Shown here one piece after another: positions 48,239 to 58,413 of a stretch of DNA of 64,000 bases. The notes under the pieces were generated by a model that was not told the DNA's origin, made no database searches, and saw nothing but the letters and a program-made list of their open reading frames with translations. The position numbers were made by a program, and so were the translations under genes. Position 1 is the first letter of the stretch; the number at the start of each line of letters is the position of its first letter. The DNA is from Aquanectria penicillioides (lineage: Eukaryota > Ascomycota > Sordariomycetes > Hypocreales > Nectriaceae), in NCBI GenBank assembly GCA_003415625.1, contig PYIU01000001.1, positions 4,278,746 to 4,342,745 of the forward strand. The letters are read 5' to 3'.

Positions 48239-50740
48239 GATGTATGCGTATAAGTATTAGGTGTGGGGATGGTGATGTGGTATCGGTAGTTGTGTGTAAG
48301 CAGCCCGGTATGAAGCTGTGAGAAGACAGGGCCAATACGCTTCCTCGAGCTGGAGAAGGAATTGTTCTCGAATGATGATGCTAATAATGGCTCCATACTG
48401 GCGAGCCTGGGCAACCCTTTATGTAATTTGATTCCTGGGGAATGACCACAGTCTGCCTTTGCAGCATCGTCTGCTGGCGCATGATTTCGAAAATTGACGA
48501 GCTTTGAAAATTGACGAGCATTGAAAATTGACGAGCAGAAGCGATTGGCGAGGGCAGTGCACCAAGATGCGTCCCCCACACGAGGCGCTGCTTACATGGC
48601 CCCACTAGCCAAGGGCACTCACTGGAGGATGGTCCCTGTAGTGGGGACGTGCACTACTCGCTCGCCAATGCTAAGCCGGAACGGTCCATCATAAGCCTCA
48701 AGGTGATCCGTCCGGGCTATGGCTAAGCCTCGAATCATGACGGCTGTTATTGGGAAGTTGCCCTGTACAGTAACATAGAGCGTGGTCAGTCCTACATAGG
48801 GCTGGGTTTCATCAACGTCGTGAGTTGGGTTAGGCGGCAGTGAACAATTCTAGCTTGACAACGACCATGGGTCAACCTCTTCCTTCGGGCGGATATTTAG
48901 CCCATCTCACGCTCGATGCTTCCCCTTCGGGCAATTTTGGGGGTTGAGGATGAGTTCAATTGGCCCTCCTACCATGCTGTGGCTTGAAAACGGAACATGC
49001 TTGCGTACGCAATTCTTCCCAGCCATGATACGGATTGACGTAGACAATCCAGCCCTGGCTTGCATCTTGGTTGGCTGAAGGGAACTGAGGAGGAGGGCAA
49101 GAAACTCGGATATTGCAACCGCACGTGGAGAGCCCTGTGTTAAGCTTGATGGGTGTTATATTTTTATTCGTCGAGGTGAGTTGAACCCAGGACCATTTGA
49201 GTCTCGTCGATCGGTGATTTCCTAGGTGGGCAGTGGGTGTGACATCCGTGCTTTCATCGATCTGGGGAAGAGTGGCATGGAGATGATTAAAGGCTCGAAC
49301 AACTGTCCCCTGCCCAGCCTGCGTGTCGTCGGTTGATCACTCTAAGCGATGGGGATATCCAGTCCGAGCTTATGATTCGCGCTCGGTAGTTGGACACACT
49401 AGATGTGGAAAGTGGGAGAGAGCACGGATTCCCCATCGATCACGATAATTGTCGGGTGGTTTGACAGCTACGGTAATTCGACGGTTGTTTTGGCGCATAG
49501 CTAGCTCTAGGGTAAGCATGGAAACCAGGGACATGGTTGGGGCGCTCGTGTGCTCCCGCTCAGCCACGATACGATAGTCGTCAAGAGGACGGGGGAGAAA
49601 ATGCGAATCCATTTTTTTTCATGATCCTTCTGACAGTCTAATCCAAGCAACTGCTAGCAGTTAGTGTCCATGGTATCCATCCGTTGTGCTGCACGAGGTA
49701 TAAAATGAGGAACATCGCGTTAGGCATCCTGTGGCAAACAATCGCCGCCTTTCCTGATGGTCTCGTGCCATAGCTGCATTCCATCCGTTTTGTTTATATT
49801 TGCTGCTGCACTGCTGGCTCTGCTTATCCTTACCAGTGTCCCATGCATTCTTACCCCCTGACACAGACTCTCTCATCCAAGGCAAAGTGAGATCAGATCA
49901 CATATTTGAGTACGGATACCGAGTACATTCATATCGCATTCCGCCTCTCGCCTCTCTCGCTCGCATCAATCAATTCGCCCAAAACGCAGTGGCCAAAGCA
50001 ATCCTTCCCCCAAGGCTCGCCACACTTGCAGCTCGCTACGATGATTCGCCGCTTCCCCAAGCATGCGAGACACCGACGACAGGCTTTCATCAGTGGCACC
50101 AAACTGTTTAGGGGACCTCGGACCCTGATAGCCCCCACTAGGACCTCGTCTCGAACCCATGGCCCTGCAGCCGCAATCACAGCGGAGAGCGCGCTAAGCT
50201 CACCCGCCACCTGCACCAATACAGGGCAGGTGGTCCGGCGGTAGCTTGGCTCTTGTGGATCGACAAGCCCATGTTGTTGAGGCTTCTGGAGAGAGGCTGG
50301 CATTAATTACTGTGCATTTACCAAAGTCCTGTACACTTCTGGCTTGGTCTGGTCTCGTCTTTATTGTGCACAGGCCATGGTTCGCTCGCTCCGGGGCTCT
50401 TGCCTGGAAAAATGTTAACGCAAGAGAGTGCCTGGCGCCGAGCCCCGTCCTCGACTTGTCGTCCAGACTTCTGCTCTCTCTTCCCCCCCATCCCTTGCAT
50501 CATAGGACGAGCCCCCCTCCGTTTCTTCTGCCTCTCTGCCTCAGCCTCAGCCTCCACCTCCTGAATTCCCGTCGTCGCCCTCGCCCTCGCCCTCGCGGTG
50601 CTCGCCAAGGATCAATCTACCCAAGAATTCGGAATTCGAAAGGGCAGCTCAATTGCCCTCCCTGATTCGTTGGCCGCTGGATCACAACCATAAAGAGTCC
50701 CGGTCACGATCGCGGCGCCGACGCAGGTAGGCAGGTCATC
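48239..50740. other. divergent region between RTA1-family and YVC1 genes
   Basis: About 2.5 kb between two start codons. It carries a 17-bp tandem repeat at 48488-48538 about 250 bases upstream of the RTA1-family start. C/T-rich sequence around 50430-50600 probably belongs to the YVC1 leader. An ATG-initiated frame at 50039-50244 is Arg-rich but unlike known families, so it is not called. Confidence 0.5.
48488..48538. repeat. 17-bp direct tandem repeat, three copies
   Basis: Three adjacent copies of tgaaaattgacgagcat-like units (48488-48504, 48505-48521, 48522-48538), differing only at the first base and the last two. They lie in the upstream region of the RTA1-family gene and could be protein-binding sites. 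Confidence 0.85.
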
Positions 50741-53219
50741 ATGCCCATCCGCGTCAAGTCAAAGCAACTGGCCGCTCCTCGTGACGGCAGCCCTGTACCC
50801 GTCCGATACGAGTTTGAGCTGCCCGACATTGCGAAGGACGATCCGTTCCGACAGGTCGTCAAGAAGCTGTCCCTGTAAGCCCTGACGACGCAGCATTCTC
50901 GTATCCAGCAGTGTGAACTGACTCTCCTCGTTTAGGTACTTTGTCGATGCCATCGAGCTGCCTAGCACCTTTGAGCAGCTGCGGACCACGGCTGCGGGGA
51001 ACTGTCTGCGGGTGCTGGTGGATCACCTTGCTGACACTTGTACCAATCCTGGCATTGTCAATGCTTTGCTGTAAGTGACTGCCTGCATCTATCCCTCCGG
51101 CTTACATCATTTCCCTACCCATTGACCCAAAGCCTGTTGATTTCTCGTGGGAATTCAACAAGATGCACAATTATTCTGTCTTGAATTGCCCCTGATGAAA
51201 ACATTGCCTGCAACCCATGCGGGGCGAAGCCGCCCTGAAACGTAACCCTCCCAACGCCACGCGAGGAGCACCACACCACCAGGCTGCACCCACGTTCTCT
51301 CTGCACCCCTCACATCACGGCTGGCCATCACCTGACCCCAACATAACTGTGTATTTCATCACTAACATCGTCTTCCCCAGAGCCCTCAAGTGGCATTACT
51401 CTGCTGATGCAGACAACCGGTTTCTCGGCGAAGCCCGTTCCAGTGCTTGTGAAATTGTTGCTTGGCGATTCTTGACTCGCCTCTCGGAGCGTGAGGCGGT
51501 TGACTATTGCCTCTACGAGGTCCCGGACCTTGATTGCCCTGAAGACGATGGTCATGGGGAAAACGGAGACGTCGACGAGGAGGCGGGCGAATTGTCTCCT
51601 CTGCTCTACCGCATCCGCTCTGATGGGAATCGTCGTGGCCGTGGCATGGGCCCAGCCGGTAGCAGCCTGAAGCGCTCCCAGCTGATCAGCTCGCTCTCCC
51701 GACTCACCATGACTATGGAGGACCAAGGAGATGACGAGACTGACCCCACCGGCGCCTTCAAGAACCTCAACGCCCTCGAGATTGCTGCCATTGCCAACGC
51801 CAAGCGTTTCCTGAGCCAGCACATTGTCCAGAAGATCATCACCGCAATCTGGAGTGGCGACATTGTTTTCTGGGACAGTCTTTCCGTCCACTCGACCAAA
51901 AAGCCCCGGTTTTATAACCCGCGCACTGCCGATCCCTTCTCCCGTCTGCGTGTTCCCAAGTACCTCAAGAGCTGGGAAGTGTTGTTCTTCTCGGTCTTCT
52001 TGTTCTTGTACTACGTAGTGCTCATCACTCGCAATGAGACCCGCATTACTATTCCCGAAGTTATCCTGTTCTTCTGGATTGCTGCCTTCTTCTACGACGA
52101 ACTTAGCGAGTGGCTTGATGCAGGCTCCATCTTCTATGCTACGGATATTTGGAACCTGTTCGACATGATCATGATTGCTATTGGCTTCGCTTTCGGCATT
52201 CTGAGTAGGTAGAACCCAGTCCACTGTTCTGCTGGTTCTTACATGCTAATACGATGCTAGGAATTATTGGAATTACTCAAGAAAAGCCCGAGCTTAGCGA
52301 GCTTGCCTTTGACATTCTCTCGCTGGAGGCTCTGTTCATGATCCCTCGTATCTTCTCCATTCTGAGTCTTAGCCCCGCGTGGGGAACCCTTATCCCCTGT
52401 CTTAAGGAAATGGGCAAGGACTTCTTCAAGTACATGGTGCTCGTCGTGGTTGTCTATTGCGGATTCCTGACCACATTCTCGCTGGTGGGCCGTGACACCT
52501 TTTCCTTCAAGAAGATGGCTTGGATCTTGACCAAGATCTTTTATGGCTCTGCCCCCATTGGATTCGAGGTCATGAACCAGATTGACCCCTTTTTCGGCCC
52601 TCCTCTGATGATCATCTTCATCACGCTCTCCTCTTTCCTGCTCATGGGCTCCCTGACCGGTATGCTGTCCAACAGCTTCTCACGAGTCATCACCCACGCC
52701 AAGGAGGAGTACCTTTACGTGTACAGCGTTTACGTGCTGGAGGCGTCGACTAGCAATCGACTCACCCACTTCTACCCCCCCTTCAACCTTCTAGCCTTTG
52801 CCATCTTCCGCCCTTGGCGCCTCATCTTCCCCGCCGACGAGAAATTCCGGGCCGGTCGCATCGTTCTTTTGAAGATCACCCACTGGCCCCTGGTCGCCAC
52901 CATTCGCCTGTACGAGATGTTCCGTAGCCGGGCTATTAAGGATGAGTTTGCTGGCTTCAAGGGCCCACAGGCTTCTCGACGCAGCGGCCGTCGTGGTCTG
53001 GCCCAGAAGCGATCGGCCTCCACTGCTGGCCGCTCTCCTAAGCCGCCGAACGGCCGTGATGCGGAGCACCGCGAGGATGACATGGATGCCCCAACCCCTA
53101 TGGAGGTGCAACTCGCCGAGCTCAACCGCAAGGTGGACCAGCTGACGGCGGTCATTCTCTCCATGCAGGAGAAGCAGGCTGCCCTTGCGGAGTCTACTGC
53201 TACTACCGCATCCGCCTAA
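50741..53219 (+). CDS. YVC1: Yvc1/TRPY-type vacuolar cation channel
   Basis: TRP-family calcium-permeable channel of the vacuolar membrane that releases calcium on osmotic shock. Exons 50741-50874, 50936-51070, 51381-52204 and 52261-53219 give 683 residues, close to the usual length. A cytosolic N-terminal helical domain (about 1-320) contains ALKWHYSADADNRFLGEARS and SSLSRLTMTME. Membrane segments follow, among them VLFFSVFLFLYYVVLI, VILFFWIAAFFYDE, NLFDMIMIAIGFAFGIL, FKYMVLVVVVYCGFLTTFSL and a final PPLMIIFITLSSFLLMGSL, with the pore-loop region in between (KIFYGSAPIGFEVM). The C-terminal tail has a basic stretch and a predicted coiled coil (EVQLAELNRKVDQLTAVIL). The second intron is long (310 nt); the chosen sites keep NALLALKWHYS in frame. 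No breaks were seen. Confidence 0.95.
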
Positions 53220-55561
53220 GCTCGGGGTACGGCTATCGGGCCTGGCCTCGATGTGTCAGAGGCGGATTAGTTCCCCGCTGGACTTGGTCCAGAGAATGAC
53301 TGGGGAAGTGACTGATGAGCCGCGAGTGGATTCAAGATTGACTTAGAATAGACGATATGCGGGGCGCCTCGGCCATTGATATTTTCTTCAGTGGAGAGTG
53401 GGATGGAGACGAGGGACGGTGGAGGGAGAGAGGGCCTGAGGGATGGAGGACGGAGGGCTGCTTTCGCGTTTGCGGTTTTACTTTGGCATCGTTCATAATT
53501 AGGCATGATGACATGGCCATGAGCATCATGAATACTCTACGTAGTTAGCGAGCATACCTTGATGACTCCTTATTCTTTAGATTGATTCGCCATACTTCAA
53601 TGCTCCGTTTTTGCTACATCGGGGTTTCATTGCCGGCTTGTGACGGTTCTCTGGCTTGAGGGGGATTTCCTTGCTTGTCTCAATCACCTGACGAAGAGCA
53701 AAGTTTTTCCATTTTGAACCATAATGCCCCGTTTTCCAAGACCCTACCGGCTCTGTAGGGTTCTGAATGAGCTGCTGTCGCTGCCGGGATATGCTCGTGT
53801 ACAGCAATTCGACATCTGAGCCTCTCGGAGCAGATTTCAATGTTAGACGCAAAGCCGTCGATTCCCGCTGCATGGGGAGGCACATCGGGGATAGGGCACG
53901 AGAGAACAGCAACGGGACCTGCATGACGCAGCGGTCCCATCGCGTAATAATTACCAGACATGTTTTGGTGGTAACGGAGGAGGACTTGCCAGGTATTGGT
54001 AGTTTGCTTTGGAGGGGATCAAACATGGATCGAATAGACGGTGGTGGGGTTTTCTTCAGCGGACCCGGCCAGCGTCGGTTCTTCACTTACACGCCGCCGG
54101 CGCCCCTCTGGACTATGGGCATCCACCTACCTGGACGCTGCACATTAGCTTGAGGATGCACATTTCCATTCTTTCCTTTCCTTGATGTCCGCGCATGACA
54201 TGGCACGGCTTGAAAACTTATAGGGCTAATAACATCGGTCGGATCGCGGGCGCTTCAGGGAGCCGACGGGTGCGTGCTGTGTAAAGCTCCAGCCCATCGT
54301 GGCCCAGTTCGGAACCGACGGTGTGGTTGACCGAAGGCTCTCGGCGAGAGTGTCCGACACCGAAAAGTAAAAAAAAAAAAAAAAAAAAAACGGCCGAACT
54401 GGCCTAAGGTTTCTCTACCCCGGATTCTCGAAGGGGGGTCATGGGGGAAAATAGAAAGAGATACGTAGTGGCCAGGAGTCGATCCGTCACTCAATGTAAT
54501 CCATCTACATCAGCACTTTCCCCCCTTGGCGCTTTGAATGCTTCGGCACAAGGCCCCCAGTCGGCGTCTTGGCCATCCCCGGGCAGTTTGATGTGGGCGT
54601 GCGGCTGGCGAGTCCACTGAGAAGGCTCGCTGTGGCGACCCCTGTCAACCCCCGTGGGCTCCTCCACTGGGCTGCACTGGTTTGCTGTAACTAACCCCCG
54701 CCCTGCTCCCTCTCCCCCTCCCCCCCAGCTGATACCCACAGCGGCTACAGTAGCGTCGCTGTACCTACCTTGAGTACCGGTATGTACGGTACTTGGTGTC
54801 CGTAGGCAGCTCTGGGGCCACTTCGGTTTGGGTGGCATATCCCGCTCTAAGCCGTCATCCCGCCGCCCACGCGCCGCCGCCATGCTTTGGAGACAAACGG
54901 CTTTGCGTGCCCAAGTCGCCGACTCGTGAATCATCTATTTTAAAAAGAGTAGAGCGTGGCGGGACGAGTTGAAGCGGCCCCCATGCCATCAACCGGTGTT
55001 CCAACCCTCATAAACTCCCCTCCTCACCGATCTCGGCCCTCCATATGTCCCAGGCCGAACCCCGGACCCCCCGTCGTTCTAGTACCTACTTACACCACGG
55101 CCATCGACCCGGACTCTGGCTCTACTGCGCGTGCTCTCGCTATCACCCCCATAATAATCTCAAATCTCCATCTCTGCCATCTCACTCATCCTCGCTCCAC
55201 CTGGCCGTCAAGCCAACCAGCGGCGTCGCATTTGGAACTCAGGGCTTCGTTCCCTGCCCTGCTGTGCACCCTGGCCCGGTTCTTCCATCTCTTGCGTCTT
55301 CCCCCCAGCAGCAGCATCACCAAAACGCATTGCCCTGTCCCTCCTCCCCCAACTTTTTTCCCTGGCCCTTACCGGCTCACCTTGCCCTGACCGACGTATC
55401 CTTTACCCGGACCGCCTCTCCTGACACAAAGTCAACAACATTCGATTCTCCCGACATCGACCTGATCTCTGCTGAGTGCTCATGCCTCGGACGTTCCTCT
55501 CCATCTTCACCTCCTCCATCTCCGCCCTCGACCTCAAATCCTATCCTCCTTCGTCGTCGCC
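53220..55561. other. gene-poor stretch between YVC1 and carrier-like genes
   Basis: About 2.3 kb without a supported gene. A 22-base A run lies at 54369-54390, and TACC/GGTA motifs cluster near 54760-54800. From about 54990 to 55561 the plus strand is C/T-rich and stop-poor, as in leaders of the neighbouring genes, so the long frame at 55045-56004 is not believed. Confidence 0.5.
54369..54390. repeat. A22 homopolymer
   Basis: A run of 22 A residues in the gene-poor stretch after YVC1. It has no gene-like or retroelement-like sequence directly upstream on the plus strand, so it is probably a simple microsatellite. Confidence 0.85.
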
Positions 55562-56768
55562 ATGAAGAACTCGGAAGCACCCCAGTCATCGTCGCCTGCA
55601 GCTGCGGCAGCCACCACCCTCGCCCTGCAGAGTCGCAGCTCCAGCTCCAGCAGCTCCGCAACAACAAGCAGTTCGTGGAATACCAAAAACCTGCTCCCTC
55701 GTCTCGGCGCAGATGCTGTCAGCGCTGCCTGCGCCGCCTCCATGGTCGCGCCTCTTATTGCCATGATCGATCGGTTCGTGCCTTCTCTCACCTTCGCCTT
55801 GCTCTTCGCCCTTTCCCTTGCCCTTGTAGCTGTTGTTTGCTTTTTTTTCGGCAGCGAAAGTGCTATCGGATATTTTTTTTTGGAGAAGCCTCTTCGGGCT
55901 TCAAAGAGCCGAGATTGGTGTCAGCACTCCAATATCAAGGTCCAAGCATCATCTACAATGCGAGCGCGATACCAAGCTGGATGAAAAGAATTTTTTTTTT
56001 TTAGAAAAAATAGAACGAAAAAAGAAGTTCAATGCTAACACGTTTTGCCTTCATTCTAGATCCATCATGGAAAACGCCTCTGGCCGAAGCTCCCTCGCAT
56101 CCTCCATCACCTCCTCCCTCCGAACCCTCGTCTTTCGACCGCATACCTTTCTGTTCTCCAAGCCCACCGCCCTCATCTTCATGGTCTACGGATCAACTTA
56201 CCTCACCGCAAACTCGGTCGACACCTTGTCGGCCACGGTCAACAACCGCCCAGCGTCAGCCGTGACCGCAGGCGCCACCAAGTTTTTCGCCTCATCTGCC
56301 GCCAACATCGGCACCTGCATCTACAAGGATCAGGTCTTTGTGCGCCTTTTCGGACCCCCCGGCGTCGTGCCTCGTCCCGTCCCCATCTCCTCCTACACAC
56401 TCTTCGCCGTGCGTGACTGCCTTACCATCTTCGCCTCCTTCAACGTACCCCCTATCCTGGGTCCGTATCTCGACTCGCGCTTCTCCGAACAGCTCAAGGC
56501 CCGCATGTCGGGCCTGTCTACGGCCCAATTCATCGCCCCCGCCTGCGTCCAGTTCGTCTCCACGCCCTTACATTTGCTCGGCCTCGACTTGTATAACCGC
56601 CCCTCCAGCGGCACTGCCGCCGTGACCCTGCGCGACCGCTGGGACTTGGTCCGCCAGAATTGGGCTATTAGTGCTGCCGCTCGCATCTGCCGTATCGTGC
56701 CAGCCTTTGGCGTTGGCGGCGTCGTCAACATGAAGGTCCGGCGCGCCTTCATGGAGAAGCTAGAGTGA
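55562..56768 (+). CDS. conserved mitochondrial-carrier-like protein of unknown function
   Basis: I do not recognise a named function. Exons 55562-55773 and 56060-56768 (286-nt intron) give 306 residues. The first 45 residues are a Ser/Ala-rich low-complexity stretch. The remainder resembles a degenerate mitochondrial carrier: segments such as GADAVSAACAASMVAPLIAMIDR and ACVQFVSTPLHLLGLDLYNRP follow the helix-Pro-x-acidic pattern of carrier repeats, with GAGG-like turns replaced. Between them lie SKPTALIFMVYGSTYLTANS, GATKFFASSAANIGTCIYKD and YTLFAVRDCLTIFASFNVPP. It ends MKVRRAFMEKLE. The start context gtcgccATGaa is strong. The intron uses donor GTTCGT and the acceptor before ATCCATC. Other possibilities include a non-transporting membrane protein of the mitochondrion. 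Confidence 0.75.
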
Positions 56769-57086
56769 TAGTCAAACGCCAGCCCCCCACCTTCACCTGC
56801 ATGCGTGCGTGCGCCCTGCGCACCACCCTACGTTTTTATGACAACCTTCCCGACTGTTTTTTATTCTTGACGTCAAACGATTCGAGATTGGGGGCCCAAG
56901 AGAGACGATCCACCAATTGTCTATTTCCTGGAGAACAAACCCTTGGGAGCCCTTGTGGTTCCGATTTATTGCTTGCATGGGCTCGACTGCGCCGCAGCCA
57001 CGCCTGCTATCATCCTTGTCACATTTTTTTTTATAATTGCTTTTTATTTCGGCGTTCCTTATTAGACGGCGGACCAACGACTTTTG

Positions 57087-57131
<45 letters not shown>

Positions 57132-58413
57132 GTGCCATTATTCTACGGCCTTCGGTGTTTGCTCTTTTTCATGTTATTTTACGTATTCGTGGGCAAATCC
57201 AACGAGATTCCACGCTTGGCGTAGGCCGGAAACTAGACGAGGAACTGGACTGAAGAACATCTGTAATTAGAGGTTTGGAGGACTGCATGGATGTGACAGA
57301 GATGGACCAGAAATCTCTCGTACTGATAACAAATGGACCATCGAATTTTGGGGTCAACAGGATGAATGCTGAACACCTGTCGAACATGTTGAATCATCCA
57401 TATTGCCAATATCACTATATGAACATCACCATATCAATGAAGAATGTGAACCTCTGGCCAAAGCTTGTCAAGTTGATCACGCAAGGTCGCTCATATTCAT
57501 TTACGCTACGCATCCTACGTAGTGACATGCATCTCTCCATCCCTAACACTATCCTCACCCTCACCCTCTCCCATCCTTATCTCCTCCACATATGGCCAAA
57601 ATCATTCACCGTCACCATTCTCATACTCATCATCGTCCTCGATCTCATCCCCACACCATCCTCCTGTCCCCTGCTCGTCCTCATCAGCTCGCTCCCCCCG
57701 AAGCCGCATACTCAACCGCCACGTGGATATTTGAAACCAAAAAACACTTCTGCAACGGGTGTCAAAAAAAAAACAGAGGGAACAACTATGACAGCACGGT
57801 GAATCCATCGACCCCGTCCAGAACGCCTTGTCCAGCCCCTAGCCACCCTAGGTGAAGCACAAGAAGAGCAGAAAAGAAGTAGTGGTAGAAGAAAAAAAGG
57901 AGGTACTGAGCTCAGCCATGTAATATCGCCACAAAACTGGTTAAAGGTTCGAATCATTGCCAGATTGACAACGTTTCAAATAGAAGGGAGAAGAAGAACC
58001 AAAAAAAAGAGGGGGGAGACCCGAGAGTTCCCAATGAAGTCATACCGAACGTCTGATCCACTGGATCATGATTCATCCATCATCCAGCTACTAAAGTAAT
58101 AAAGAAGCATCAACTTCCTCGTCGACGTGTCGTCATAATCCACCAAGTGGTGGGTACAAGAACAAAAGGGGCGTGCGGTCCGTCGCGGACGATAAAAATT
58201 TAAATCGATGGCCAGAATAAAAGAAAAACGCACGGCGTTGTGTCCGGGGTGGTCCGTCGGGGTCGGCGTTTTGGGTCGTACGTGAGTCTACGTCGGCAAC
58301 CGGGGCATTATTTTATGCTTTTTTATTGAGGCGCCAGCTTCGAGCAAACCAAGTCCATGTTCCGATGGAACAGAAACTGAAACGAGATCTGTATCTCCTT
58401 GGCGTGGGGTCGC
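56769..58413. other. intergenic between convergent carrier-like and BEM1 genes
   Basis: About 1.6 kb holding both 3' ends. A 39-base (GA)n microsatellite lies at 57090-57128. The stretch at 57540-57860 is C/T-rich with short open frames; no gene was recognised. Confidence 0.5.
57090..57128. repeat. GA dinucleotide microsatellite
   Basis: About 19 GA units in the likely 3' untranslated region of the carrier-like gene. Its length probably varies between isolates. Confidence 0.9.

Noticed and set aside
48488..48538. Short repeats as a CRISPR-like array
   Set aside because: The units are directly adjacent with no spacers, and the DNA is eukaryotic.
49160..49225. Possible tRNA T-arm (GGGTTCAACTC on the minus strand)
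   Set aside because: No matching A box or acceptor pairing was found at the right spacing.
51328..52224. 298-codon minus-strand frame over YVC1
   Set aside because: Antisense shadow of the channel gene.
53577..54086. 169-codon minus-strand frame
   Set aside because: It begins with GTG rather than ATG and shows no known motif.
54369..54390. A22 run as the tail of a retroelement insertion
   Set aside because: No reverse-transcriptase-like sequence or target-site duplication was seen next to it.
55045..56004. 319-codon frame in the leader of the carrier-like gene
   Set aside because: C/T-rich sequence lacks stops by composition; the frame overlaps exon 1 of a better-supported gene in another frame and crosses its intron.
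57275..57802. 175-codon plus-strand frame after the carrier-like gene
   Set aside because: Low-complexity C/T-rich translation, no family resemblance, probably 3' flank.
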